64,000 nt of DNA, from the NCBI RefSeq assembly GCF_029504695.1, contig NZ_JAQFIN010000002.1, forward strand, positions 124,001 to 188,000, written 5' to 3'. Position numbers and translations under genes: made by a program. The notes under the pieces are model-generated. The model did not search any database. It was not told where the DNA came from and saw only the letters and a list, made by a program, of their open reading frames with translations. This stretch comes from Parabacteroides sp. PF5-6. GTDB lineage: Bacteria > Bacteroidota > Bacteroidia > Bacteroidales > Tannerellaceae. This document shows, piece after piece, positions 16,643-25,225 of this stretch; the first letter of the stretch is position 1, and each line of letters starts with the position of its first letter.

Positions 16643-18124
16643 TTATCGAGGCATGTCAACCAGATTCCAACCGGCACGGTAGTTGTGCTTGATCAATTCT
16701 TCAGCAAATGCTGCGGCGTTGATCGGGTCGGTATAATCTTTGTTGAATGACGGGTGACCATCTTTAATGGTGAAACCATCGCGGATAACGATCTTGATCT
16801 CTTCGTTGCTGCCGATATTGGTGAACTTCATGTTCTGACCATCCCATTGCAATTCTTTGTTCAGGTTCTGCAGACGAACAGCCAGTACACCCATAACCAC
16901 CATTTCGTTGAACGGACCGGCTTCGGAGAAGTCAGATTTCGTCATCACGCGGTTTGCCGGGCTTTCTTTACAAGCGCGGATCCAGTCTTGTTCGTGACCG
17001 CCACCCATAGCATTTTCAACGCGACGGCATACCTTCGGCGCATTCGGTTTGCGTCCGGAAAGCAACCAGGGACGTACACCGTAGCAACCGCAGATCAATG
17101 TATCTTTCGTTCCGTGGAAGATTACGCAACCACCATCGTCGTTCATGTTCTTTCCGGCTGGCCATCCTTCCGGCATATCGGGTTTCAAACCACCGTCGTA
17201 CCAATGTACTTCCACTTCCGGCATAGCTACCTTCGGCATATTGTCGCGAGCGGGGAATACCAGTTTCACGTGTTGTGCCTGCGGAGCGCAGTCTCTCAAC
17301 AACAGCGTAGAAGAACCTTGTACTTTCGTCGGATAACCCAGCTGCAAGCCTTTGAATACCGGATGCAGGATATGACAAGCCATATCGCCTAACGCGCCTG
17401 TACCATACGCCCACCAGCCACGCCAGTTCCACGGGTGATAGATATTATTGAACGGTTTCAACTCAGCCGGACCGGTAAACAGATCCCAGTTCAATGTAGA
17501 AGGAATTTTATCCGCTTTTTCCGGAGTCATCAGACCTTGCGGCCAGATCGGACGGTCGGTAAACGCTTCCACTTTAGTTACTTCACCGATTTCACCATTC
17601 CAGATCCATTCGCACACCTGGTCAACACCTTCAGCAGAAGAACCCTGGTTACCCATTTGAGTAGCCACCTTATGTTTCGCGGCCAGTTTAGTAAGCAAAC
17701 GAGATTCGTATACCGAGTGAGTCAACGGTTTCTGCGTATAAGCATGTTTGCCCATAGCGATCGCATCAGCAGTGATAATAGCATGTGTATGGTCTGCTGT
17801 TGCTACCATAACCGCATCGATAGATTTGCCCATTTCATCGTACATCTTACGATAATCCCAATACTTCTTAGCCTGGGCGTAATTGTCGAATACTTTCTTG
17901 GAGTACTTCCAATCCACATCGCAAAGAGCAACAATATTTTCTGTTGCCATGTGACGCAGGTTAGCGTTACCCATACCTCCGATACCAATACCGGCGATAT
18001 TCAATTTGTCAGTCGGAGCTGTGTAGCCATGACTTTTTCCTAAAATAGTACTGGGAGCAATGGTAAAAGCTGCTGCAGCAGCAGTCCCTCTTTGAAGAAA
18101 TGATCTTCTTGAAATGTTAGACAT
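16643..18124 (-). CDS. Gfo/Idh/MocA family oxidoreductase, Tat-exported
   Basis: A 493-residue protein that begins with the Tat signal SRRSFLQRGTAAAAAFTIAP. The dinucleotide fold IAGIGIGGMGNANL is near residue 43 and the active-site region has ATADHTHAIITADAIAMGK followed by TQKPL instead of the usual EKP. The frame continues to 18151, but the ATG at 18124 starts the Tat motif directly. It is likely a periplasmic sugar oxidoreductase working with the DUF1080 lipoprotein encoded next. A consensus promoter lies at 18203-18233. Confidence 0.88.
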   Translation of the reverse strand: MSNISRRSFLQRGTAAAAAFTIAPSTILGKSHGYTAPTDKLNIAGIGIGGMGNANLRHMATENIVALCDVDWKYSKKVFDNYAQAKKYWDYRKMYDEMGKSIDAVMVATADHTHAIITADAIAMGKHAYTQKPLTHSVYESRLLTKLAAKHKVATQMGNQGSSAEGVDQVCEWIWNGEIGEVTKVEAFTDRPIWPQGLMTPEKADKIPSTLNWDLFTGPAELKPFNNIYHPWNWRGWWAYGTGALGDMACHILHPVFKGLQLGYPTKVQGSSTLLLRDCAPQAQHVKLVFPARDNMPKVAMPEVEVHWYDGGLKPDMPEGWPAGKNMNDDGGCVIFHGTKDTLICGCYGVRPWLLSGRKPNAPKVCRRVENAMGGGHEQDWIRACKESPANRVMTKSDFSEAGPFNEMVVMGVLAVRLQNLNKELQWDGQNMKFTNIGSNEEIKIVIRDGFTIKDGHPSFNKDYTDPINAAAFAEELIKHNYRAGWNLVDMPR

Positions 18125-18202
18125 AGTAATAATACTTTTATAGATTAGCACTTAATAATATAAATCTGGTCTAAAAACGCCCATTCCTTGGGCAAACTGA
18201 CG

Positions 18203-18233
18203 CAAATATAGGGATTGCTGTGTGAATCACAAA
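18203..18233 (-). promoter_or_regulatory. Consensus Bacteroidetes promoter for the oxidoreductase cluster
   Basis: In minus sense TTTG (18233-18230), 19 bases, then TATATTTG (18210-18203): an exact TTTG-N19-TAnnTTTG. It gives a leader of roughly 70 bases to the ATG at 18124. Confidence 0.75.
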
Positions 18234-18387
18234 TCACACACCGGGCTTTCTCTTCTAAAATAAACATTTTTAACACGTAAGCTCCCTTCCCGGCGAATTT
18301 CCCCGGACGAATACAGATTTTTTTTTAGCCTATCCCCCAAAATGCCAGAACTAAAATTACGTCACGTTTGTTTCATCTAAAGAGGGG

Positions 18388-18408
18388 GCGTTTGCGGATC
18401 GCAAACGC
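18388..18408. repeat. Hairpin upstream of the cyd operon
   Basis: GCGTTTGCG and CGCAAACGC form a perfect 9-bp stem around GAT, ending 15 bases before the DUF4492 start. It is either an operator or a leader hairpin near the ribosome site. The rest of the spacer 18234-18387 shows no gene, only an AT-rich stretch and no clear -7 box. Confidence 0.6.
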
Positions 18409-18423
18409 AGAAAGAAATAGATT

Positions 18424-18651
18424 ATGAAAAAAGAACCCGTAGCGATACAAATATACAAATTCTACCTGGAAGGTTTCAAGCGCATGACATGGGGCAAAAC
18501 CCTATGGCTTATCATCCTGGTCAAACTGTTTATCATGTTTGTAATTCTCAAGATCTTCTTCTTTCCCAGATTCTTAGGACGCTTTGACTCCTCAAACGAG
18601 AAACAAGACTATGTATCCAACGAACTTATTGAACGCGCAATCACACCTTAA
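18424..18651 (+). CDS. DUF4492 protein, cytochrome bd associated
   Basis: A 75-residue protein with a basic amphipathic N-terminus (IYKFYLEGFKRMTWGKTLW), one membrane helix (about 28-48) and a short tail. It matches DUF4492, a small family found in front of cydA in Bacteroidetes and some Campylobacterota. Twelve bases before cydA. By position it may be an accessory subunit or assembly helper of cytochrome bd. Confidence 0.85.
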   Translation: MKKEPVAIQIYKFYLEGFKRMTWGKTLWLIILVKLFIMFVILKIFFFPRFLGRFDSSNEKQDYVSNELIERAITP

Positions 18652-18663
18652 AAACACTTATAT

Positions 18664-20217
18664 ATGATTGAGACTATTGACACTTCGTTAATCGATTGGT
18701 CGAGAGCGCAATTTGCGCTAACGGCAATGTATCATTGGTTGTTTGTTCCGCTTACATTAGGGCTTGGCGTTGTCCAGGCGATTATGGAAACAATCTACTA
18801 CAAAACAGGGAATGAATTTTGGAAAAGAACGGCACAGTTCTGGATGAAGCTGTTCGGGATTAATTTTGCGATCGGCGTAGCGACCGGCCTGATCCTGGAG
18901 TTTGAATTCGGGACCAACTGGTCGAACTACAGCTGGTTTGTCGGCGATATTTTCGGCGCGCCGCTTGCCATCGAAGGGATACTGGCCTTCTTTATGGAGG
19001 CGACCTTTATCGCGGTGATGTTCTTCGGATGGAATAAAGTAAGTAAAGGATTCCACCTGGCCTCGACCTGGCTGACCATCGTCGGCGCCACGCTGTCGGC
19101 CTACTGGATTCTGGTGGCCAACGCCTGGATGCAATATCCGGTGGGCATGGGATTCAACCCGGACACCGTACGCAACGAGATGGTCGACTTCTGGGCGGTA
19201 GCACTCTCGCCGGTTGCGATCAACAAATTCTTTCACTCGGTCTTATCCGGCTGGGTCCTGGGAGGCGTATTCGTTGTCGGCGTCAGCAGTTGGTACCTGC
19301 TCAAAAAGCGTAACGTAGCATTCTCCTTGGCCAGCATCAAGATCGGGGCGATCTTCGGTTTGGTTGCTTCGGTATTGATAGCCTGGACCGGCGACGGCTC
19401 AGCATACGAGGTTGCCCAGAAGCAACCCATGAAATTGGCCGCGATGGAAGGTCTTTACGAAGGAGGGAACGGAGTCGGACTGGTCGGCATCGCCCTGCTT
19501 AACCCGGAGAAGACGAAATACAATGACGACACAGATCCTTTTATCTTTAATATTCAAATCCCCAAGCTCCTCTCCTTCCTGGCCGAAAGGGATCTGAATG
19601 CCTATGTGCCCGGGATCCGTAACCTGATAGAAGGAGGATATACGACCACGGAGGGCATAGTCGCCCTATCCGCACAAGAAAAAATCGAACGGGGCAAAAA
19701 AGCGATCAAGGCCTTGTCGGACTACAAAATAGCCGTCAAAAGCAAAGACAACGAAGCCGCCGCCCTGCACCGGGCAGCGTTGGATGAAAACTTCGAGTAT
19801 TTCGGTTACGGATATATCCGTGAGGTATCGGAACTGATCCCGAACGTCGCCCTGACCTTCTATTCGTTCCGCATCATGGTGATCCTGGGTGGGTATTTCA
19901 TCCTGCTCTTTATCCTGGCGATCTGGTTCGAACGCAAAGGACAGATGAAGAACTGGCGCTGGTTCCAGTATGTCTGTTTGTGGAGCATCCCGCTGGGATA
20001 TATAGCCGGACAAGCCGGATGGGTTGTTGCCGAAGTCGGACGACAACCCTGGGCGATCCAGGATATCCTGCCGGTCGGTGCCTCGATCTCCAAACTGGAA
20101 ACAAGCGCCGTACAAACCACCTTCTTCATCTTCCTGATCCTCTTCACCGTGCTTTTGATTGCCGAGATCGGCATCATGCTCAAGGCGATCAAGAAAGGGC
20201 CGGAGGTTAATGAATAA
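18664..20217 (+). CDS. cydA: Cytochrome bd ubiquinol oxidase subunit I
   Basis: A 517-residue inner-membrane subunit that carries haems b558, b595 and d. The N-terminal RAQFALTAMYHWLFVPLTLG includes the conserved haem-ligand His (H24), VLSGWVLGGVFVVG lies in helix 5, and AGWVVAEVGRQPW is the conserved quinol-site region. The periplasmic Q-loop (about residues 275-390) is long, as in the E. coli-type enzyme. The complex reduces O2 with menaquinol or ubiquinol at nanomolar oxygen and lets anaerobic Bacteroidales consume trace oxygen. Confidence 0.95.
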   Translation: MIETIDTSLIDWSRAQFALTAMYHWLFVPLTLGLGVVQAIMETIYYKTGNEFWKRTAQFWMKLFGINFAIGVATGLILEFEFGTNWSNYSWFVGDIFGAPLAIEGILAFFMEATFIAVMFFGWNKVSKGFHLASTWLTIVGATLSAYWILVANAWMQYPVGMGFNPDTVRNEMVDFWAVALSPVAINKFFHSVLSGWVLGGVFVVGVSSWYLLKKRNVAFSLASIKIGAIFGLVASVLIAWTGDGSAYEVAQKQPMKLAAMEGLYEGGNGVGLVGIALLNPEKTKYNDDTDPFIFNIQIPKLLSFLAERDLNAYVPGIRNLIEGGYTTTEGIVALSAQEKIERGKKAIKALSDYKIAVKSKDNEAAALHRAALDENFEYFGYGYIREVSELIPNVALTFYSFRIMVILGGYFILLFILAIWFERKGQMKNWRWFQYVCLWSIPLGYIAGQAGWVVAEVGRQPWAIQDILPVGASISKLETSAVQTTFFIFLILFTVLLIAEIGIMLKAIKKGPEVNE

Positions 20218-20306
20218 AATTATAAATTATAGATTGTAAATTGTAAGGCGTTGACAATGGCGCGCTTTGGCTTACAATTTATAATAACAATTAACAATTA
20301 GAAAAC
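20218..20306. repeat. AT-rich inverted repeat between cydA and cydB
   Basis: TAAATTGTAAG and CTTACAATTTA words (about 20235-20285) can pair across a GC-rich loop. The spacer is built of ATTATAAATT/AATTGT words like other spacers here. It may tune the cydA:cydB message but contains no promoter I can see. Confidence 0.55.
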
Positions 20307-21455
20307 ATGGATACATACAATATATTACAACATTACTGGTGGTTTCTGATCTCCTTATTGGGAGCCTTATTGGTCTTCCTGCTTTTCGTGCAAGGCGGAC
20401 AATCCTTATTGTTCACGATGGGCAAGACAGAGATACAACAAAAGATGATGCTCAACTCCACCGGGCGCAAATGGGAATTCACTTTTACGACATTGGTAAC
20501 CTTCGGCGGCGCTTTCTTTGCCTCTTTCCCCCTTTTCTACTCGACGAGCTTCGGCGGCGCCTACTGGGTTTGGATCTTGATCTTATTGTGCTTCGTGATT
20601 CAAGCCGTATCGTATGAATATCAAGCAAAGAAAGGGAACCTCTTAGGCAAAAAGACCTACCGCGCCTTCCTCTGGATCAACGGCGTACTGGGCCCGATCC
20701 TCTTAGGCACAGCCGTCGGCACCTTCTTCCATGGAGCAGAATTTGTCGTCAACAAAGAACAGATCACCGACATCGCCATGCCGGTCATCTCCACCTGGGC
20801 AAACCCCTGGCACGGGCTCGAAGCGGTTTTAGTCATCTGGAATGTCGTACTCGGCTTAGCCTTGTTTTTCCTTGCCCGAGTATTGGCATTATTGTACTTT
20901 ATCAATAACATCGAAGACAACGACCTGATCCCGCGCTGCCGCAAACGGCTGATCCCGGAGACCGGACTTTTCCTCGTGTTCTTCCTTGCGTTCCTGATTC
21001 ACCTGATACTGGCCGATGGATTTGCCGTGCATCCGGATACAGGCGAAGTCTTTATGCAACCCTATAAATACCTGAACAACCTGATCGAGATGCCGGCCGT
21101 TTTAGTCGTTCTCCTGATCGGTGTGGTCGGTGTACTGTTTGGCATTATCCAGTCCATCCTTTCTTCGGCATGGAAAAAAGGAATCTGGTTCGCGGGAACC
21201 GGAACCGTACTGACGGTTTTGGCTCTTCTGCTCTGCGCCGGCTGGAATCATACGGCTTATTACCCTTCGGCCGTCGATCTTCAAAGCTCGCTGACCATCG
21301 AAAACAGCTCATCCAGCTTCTTCACCCTGAAGGTAATGAGTTATGTCTCTTTATTGATCCCCTTCGTCCTGGCCTATATCTTCTACGCCTGGCGTTCGCT
21401 GGATCTTAGAAAGATCAACACCAAAGAGATGGAAGAAAGCGATCACACCTATTAA
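20307..21455 (+). CDS. cydB: Cytochrome bd ubiquinol oxidase subunit II
   Basis: A 382-residue polytopic protein with about eight or nine membrane helices. It has the CydB start (LQHYWWFLISLLGALLVFLLFVQGGQSLLF), GRKWEFTFTTLVTFGGAFFASFPLFYS and FFHGAEF. It pairs with CydA to form the oxidase. It is separated from cydA by 89 repeat-like bases and followed by a strong terminator. Confidence 0.94.
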   Translation: MDTYNILQHYWWFLISLLGALLVFLLFVQGGQSLLFTMGKTEIQQKMMLNSTGRKWEFTFTTLVTFGGAFFASFPLFYSTSFGGAYWVWILILLCFVIQAVSYEYQAKKGNLLGKKTYRAFLWINGVLGPILLGTAVGTFFHGAEFVVNKEQITDIAMPVISTWANPWHGLEAVLVIWNVVLGLALFFLARVLALLYFINNIEDNDLIPRCRKRLIPETGLFLVFFLAFLIHLILADGFAVHPDTGEVFMQPYKYLNNLIEMPAVLVVLLIGVVGVLFGIIQSILSSAWKKGIWFAGTGTVLTVLALLLCAGWNHTAYYPSAVDLQSSLTIENSSSSFFTLKVMSYVSLLIPFVLAYIFYAWRSLDLRKINTKEMEESDHTY

Positions 21456-21497
21456 TCACAACCCCTTACCGTTCAAGGGCTTTCATCTTATATAAAT

Positions 21498-21538
21498 AAA
21501 GCTCCCTCTTTTCCCAAAAAAAAGAAGGGAGCTTTTTC
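21498..21538 (+). terminator. Intrinsic terminator of the cyd operon
   Basis: AAAGCTCCCTCTT pairs with AAGAAGGGAGCTTT and is followed by TTT. It ends the cyd transcript. Confidence 0.8.
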
Positions 21539-21540
21539 AT

Positions 21541-21645
21541 AAAAGGCCGCCGGCCTTTTGGAAAACCCTGCCGGCCTTTTGCAAAACCCTGCCGGCCTTT
21601 TGCAAAACTCCGACGGCCTTTTGGAAAACCCTGCCGGCCTTTTCA
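21541..21645. repeat. Five tandem 21-bp dyad units (CCGGCC type)
   Basis: The core CCGGCC (ACGGCC in unit four) recurs at 21550, 21571, 21592, 21613 and 21634, exactly 21 bp apart. Each unit has the form CAAAACCCTGCCGGCCTTTTG, an imperfect palindrome with CAAAA and TTTTG ends. The array sits between the cyd terminator and the terminal-repeat element at 21726. A minus-strand frame across it (21488-21778) only translates the repeats. Confidence 0.85.
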
Positions 21646-21725
21646 GTGAAGGAGGCCGCTTTTGTAATCGAATGGCAGATGTTAACAAATGCAAACGGGA
21701 AATAGTGGTAAACCGATCATTCCGC

Positions 21726-21886
21726 ACATAGTTTTTCATTTTTTTACTTGCATCATACAGCCGGAACAAACGGATCACCCCGAAGCGACCTTCGGTTCGG
21801 AGTGATCCGTAGTACGCCGATAGGATTGATATACAGATATGAAAGAAAATCCTGTATGATGTAAGTAAAAAAACGAAAAACTATGT
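21726..21886. repeat. 161-bp element with 35-bp terminal inverted repeats
   Basis: Positions 21726-21760 and 21852-21886 are inverted copies with two mismatches. Inside is a hairpin CGGATCAC/GTGATCCG (about 21773-21809). It codes for nothing and shows no clear target duplication. It resembles a MITE or a structured intergenic repeat. The rest of the 775-base spacer 21456-22230 holds two more hairpins: 21926-21958 (CCCGCGCGA/TCGCGCGGG) and 22061-22084 (TGCGTTTA/TAAACGCA). Confidence 0.75.
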
Positions 21887-22197
21887 TTGGAGGCTATTTT
21901 GGGGGGTCAGCCCGGAAACAGATAACCCGCGCGACAATTATTCATTGACTCGCGCGGGCATCTTTAGAAAAAGAAACGGCGAAGCTCCCGCCTGGCCGTT
22001 TCCACATTTAACCGTTTTAAACAAAAAGAAAAAGTTAGTTAAGGTTCTATATCTTTACACTGCGTTTATCCTTTGTTAAACGCATCGTACACTCACTCTA
22101 CGTGTTAGAGAAGACAAATATAGACATTCTTTGTGATTTACACTGCTTTTTATGAAGTTTTTTTTTATTCTACCAAAAGAGAGACACTTTTTGTCCG

Positions 22198-22205
22198 TAT
22201 CTTTG
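22198..22205 (+). promoter_or_regulatory. -7 element for rnz
   Basis: TATCTTTG matches TAnnTTTG, 25 bases before the RNase Z ATG. Confidence 0.6.
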
Positions 22206-22230
22206 CTTATAATTTTTTTTACTCCAAATA

Positions 22231-23145
22231 ATGTCTGATTTTAAAATCCATATACTGGGATGCGGCTCCGCCTTACCGACAACCCGCCATTTACCTTCGT
22301 CTCAAATCGTCGAACTACGCGACAAACTCTATATGATCGATTGCGGAGAGGGCGCCCAATTGCAGATGCGCCGGATGAGTCTTCGCTTCAGTCGCCTGAA
22401 TCATATCTTTATCTCCCACCTGCACGGCGACCATTGCTTTGGCCTGCCGGGATTGATCTCCACCCTGGGTATGCTTGGCCGGACAGGCAGCCTGACCATT
22501 CATGGGCCCAAGGAAGTGAAAGACTACCTGCAGCCCATATTGGATCAGTTCGCGGCAAACCTGCCTTATAAAGTCTGTTTCCAGGAGATCAATCCGTTCA
22601 AACACGCCTTGGTTCTGGAAGACAAATCGCTCCGCGTCTATTCCATTCCGTTGAAACACCGGATCCCCTGCTGCGGTTACCTGTTTGCCGAGAAACAAAA
22701 AGAAGCGCATATCATCCGGGAGATGACCGATTTCTATCGCGTGCCGGTAAGCCAGATGAAAAACATCAAAGCCGGAGCAGACTTCACGACACCCGACGGC
22801 ACGGTGGTGCCCAACAAGCGGTTGACCCGTCCGGCCGAACCCGCCAAGACGTACGCCTACTGCTCGGACACCGCCTTTGCGCCCGAGATCGTTCCCCTGA
22901 TCAAAGAAATAGACCTCTTATACCACGAAGCCACATTCTGCGAGGAAGACAGCGCGCGCTCCCGGGAGACCAACCACTCGACCGCCCGGCAAGCCGCCGA
23001 AATCGCCCGCCAGGCTGAGGTGAAATGCTTGATGATCGGGCACTTCTCTGCCCGCTACAACAATCTCTCCCCCCTATTGAATGAAGCACAGGAGATTTTT
23101 CCCACGACATTCCTGGCAAACGAAGGCATGGTGATTGAGGTATAA
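22231..23145 (+). CDS. rnz: Ribonuclease Z
   Basis: A 304-residue metallo-beta-lactamase-fold endonuclease that trims the 3' ends of tRNA precursors. The zinc motif SHLHGDHCFGLPG lies near residue 62. LGCGSALPT at the N-terminus, the AYCSDTAF segment with its metal Asp and the C-terminal GHFSARY His motif complete the active site. Its length is usual for the short RNase Z form. A monocistronic gene with its own -7 box. Confidence 0.93.
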   Translation: MSDFKIHILGCGSALPTTRHLPSSQIVELRDKLYMIDCGEGAQLQMRRMSLRFSRLNHIFISHLHGDHCFGLPGLISTLGMLGRTGSLTIHGPKEVKDYLQPILDQFAANLPYKVCFQEINPFKHALVLEDKSLRVYSIPLKHRIPCCGYLFAEKQKEAHIIREMTDFYRVPVSQMKNIKAGADFTTPDGTVVPNKRLTRPAEPAKTYAYCSDTAFAPEIVPLIKEIDLLYHEATFCEEDSARSRETNHSTARQAAEIARQAEVKCLMIGHFSARYNNLSPLLNEAQEIFPTTFLANEGMVIEV

Positions 23146-23201
23146 CAAGCTAACTATCCGTGAAATAATCACAAAATATTTCTGTATTAGGGAAATCTTC
23201 C

Positions 23202-23209
23202 TAAATTTG
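23202..23209 (+). promoter_or_regulatory. -7 element for the small T9SS-domain gene
   Basis: TAAATTTG fits TAnnTTTG, with TTTC 19 bases upstream in place of TTTG. It is 20 bases before the ATG at 23230. Confidence 0.6.
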
Positions 23210-23229
23210 TAACAAATTGGGACGGATAG

Positions 23230-23559
23230 ATGAAGTGTTTACTAATCATAGGGGTGATGTTGCTGGCCTGGGTCAGTAATCCGGTTTTAGCTCAGGAGCA
23301 AAAATCGGAGAAGACCGCCACCCCGCCCGCTACCGAACAGAAAAAAGAAGAACCCAAAATCGAGATCTCCGCCTTCGAAAACCGGATCACCGTCAAGAAC
23401 GCCCCGATCGGCAATACCCTCGAGATCTACAGCATCGTCGGCATCAAGGTTAAAGAGATCAAGATCAAACATCCTTCGGAAGAATACGTCGTAGATATAG
23501 CCAAAGGCTATTATATCATACGCATCGGCGAGACGGTGCAGAAGGTAGCCATCCGCTGA
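23230..23559 (+). CDS. Small secreted protein made of a T9SS-type C-terminal domain
   Basis: A 109-residue protein: signal peptide (about 1-21, ending VLAQ), a 25-residue Lys/Glu/Pro-rich linker, then about 60 residues that look like a complete type A T9SS sorting domain (ENRITVKNAPIGNTLEIYSI, then GYYIIRIG and a final KVAIR). There is no separate cargo domain. It has its own promoter and terminator, so it is not a gene remnant. It may be a minimal surface-anchored protein, or it may use this fold for another purpose. Confidence 0.7.
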   Translation: MKCLLIIGVMLLAWVSNPVLAQEQKSEKTATPPATEQKKEEPKIEISAFENRITVKNAPIGNTLEIYSIVGIKVKEIKIKHPSEEYVVDIAKGYYIIRIGETVQKVAIR

Positions 23560-23590
23560 AAAAGAAACGATAATCCCTAAGCGATCAAAG

Positions 23591-23632
23591 AAAAGGCCGG
23601 CTGGAAATGCATCCAGCCGGCCTTTTTTATTT
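23591..23632. terminator. Bidirectional intrinsic terminator
   Basis: A 15-bp stem AAAAGGCCGGCTGGA/TCCAGCCGGCCTTTT with TTT after it on the plus strand and an A/T tract on the other side. It lies between two convergent genes. Confidence 0.85.
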
Positions 23633-23658
23633 CGGGGAACAGCTCTGTTTCTTATACA

Positions 23659-25152
23659 TTATACATTATATGTACTCCAATCCACATTGTGCATATCGCC
23701 GCTCTTGGCCAGCTCTTCGTGGAAAGCGAAGCAGCATTTCAGGTTCTGCGGCGTATGGCCTTTGATACCCATATTCAGATATTCGCGCAACAGCGGTTGA
23801 TAGTCCGGATGTACGCAATTATCGATAATGGTATTCGCCCGTTGGAGCGGTGATTTACCGCGCAGGTCGGCCACACCGTATTCCGTAATAATGATCTTCA
23901 CCGAGTGTTCGTTATGATCCAGGTGAGACACCATCGGCACAAACGCACTGATCTTTCCGTCTTTCGCCGTCGAAGGCGTTGTAAAGATCGAAAGCATACC
24001 GGCGCGGGTGAAGTCGCCCGAACCACCGATACCGTTCATCATACGGGTTCCCGAAACATGGGTAGAGTTGATATTTCCGAAGATATCGGCTTCCAACGCC
24101 GTGTTGATCGTCACCAGTCCCAGACGGCGGGCTACCTCCGGATTGTTGGAGATCTCCTGCGGACGAAGCAGGATCTTATCTTTAAAGAAGTCCAGGTTAT
24201 TGTAGATCTCATCGATCACCTCATTGCTGACGGTCAGTGAACATCCGCTGGCGAATTTCACCCGACCTTGTTTCATCAAGGTGATCACCGCATCCTGAAT
24301 CACTTCCGTATAGACATTGAATGCCGGGATGTCTTTGTTTTCACCCATGCAAGCCAATACGGCATTGGCCACATTTCCTACCCCACTTTGCAGCGGCACG
24401 AATCCTTCCGGCAAACGGCCGGCTTTCATTTCGGCAACAAGGAAGTTAGCCACGTTGCGACCGATAGCCATCGTCACATCGTCGATCGGAGCAAACGGAC
24501 TGCCTTCGTTCGGTTTGTCTGTTTCAACCACCACAATCTTCGCCGGATCGACTTTGATATACGGGTTACCGATCTTATCGGAAGGAGTGTATACCGGAAT
24601 TTCCCGACGGTAAGGAGGATCCGCCGGCTCATAGATATCATGCATACCGCGAATTTCTTTCGGATGCTTCTTGTTCAACTCCACAATCACCAGATCAGCC
24701 AGGCGGCAGATCGTCGGCGCGATACCCACCCCGCAGGTCGGTACGATCTCTCCGTCTTCCGTCACATCGGATGCTTCCACGATAGCCACATCGACTTTAC
24801 CCAGGAAGCCATAACGCAGGTTCTGCGCCAGTTCGGAAAGATGCAGGTCGAAATACTGTGTTTCCCGCGCATTCAAAAGAGCACGCAAGTCTTTGTTTGA
24901 TTGGTAAGGCGTACGGAATTTGATCGCTTTGGCACGTGCCAGGGCGCCGTCGAGCGAATCACCGGAAGAGGCGCCGGTAAACATTCCGATCTGGAAAGGA
25001 TTACCCTTCGCATGCTCTTCTTCTGCTCTTTTAGCCAGAGCGGTTGACACCACTTTCGGACATCCGGCCGGAGTAAATCCGCCAAATCCGACATTTTGAT
25101 CATGATGAATCAATTGGGCAGCTTCTTCAGCTGTCATAAATTTTAAAGCCAT
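23659..25152 (-). CDS. Acetyl-CoA hydrolase/transferase family (succinate:acetate CoA-transferase type)
   Basis: A 497-residue cytoplasmic enzyme of CoA-transferase family I, moving CoA between carboxylic acids, most likely succinyl-CoA and acetate. The N-terminal part has VGFGGFTPAGCPK and the oxyanion region, the catalytic Glu is probably E283 in YTEVIQDA, and GNINSTHVSGTRMMNGIGGS is the glycine-rich loop near the C-terminus. In Bacteroidales such an enzyme serves succinate/propionate fermentation. It has its own -7 box (25202-25209, TACCTTTG on the minus strand). Close relatives use butyrate or propionate, so the acceptor is inferred. Confidence 0.88.
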   Translation of the reverse strand: MALKFMTAEEAAQLIHHDQNVGFGGFTPAGCPKVVSTALAKRAEEEHAKGNPFQIGMFTGASSGDSLDGALARAKAIKFRTPYQSNKDLRALLNARETQYFDLHLSELAQNLRYGFLGKVDVAIVEASDVTEDGEIVPTCGVGIAPTICRLADLVIVELNKKHPKEIRGMHDIYEPADPPYRREIPVYTPSDKIGNPYIKVDPAKIVVVETDKPNEGSPFAPIDDVTMAIGRNVANFLVAEMKAGRLPEGFVPLQSGVGNVANAVLACMGENKDIPAFNVYTEVIQDAVITLMKQGRVKFASGCSLTVSNEVIDEIYNNLDFFKDKILLRPQEISNNPEVARRLGLVTINTALEADIFGNINSTHVSGTRMMNGIGGSGDFTRAGMLSIFTTPSTAKDGKISAFVPMVSHLDHNEHSVKIIITEYGVADLRGKSPLQRANTIIDNCVHPDYQPLLREYLNMGIKGHTPQNLKCCFAFHEELAKSGDMHNVDWSTYNV

Positions 25153-25201
25153 GATATCGATTTTGTTTATAGATAGTTTATTCTCTTTTAAAATTTTGGC
25201 G

Positions 25202-25209
25202 CAAAGGTA
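25202..25209 (-). promoter_or_regulatory. -7 element for the CoA-transferase gene
   Basis: In minus sense the bases read TACCTTTG, 50 bases before the ATG at 25152. Confidence 0.55.
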
Positions 25210-25225
25210 TTAAAAAGAAATTAGA

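Noticed and set aside
21488-21778. Minus-strand frame of 96 codons
   Set aside because: It mostly translates the 21-bp repeats (repeated KRPAGF) and the cyd terminator, and has no promoter or family resemblance.
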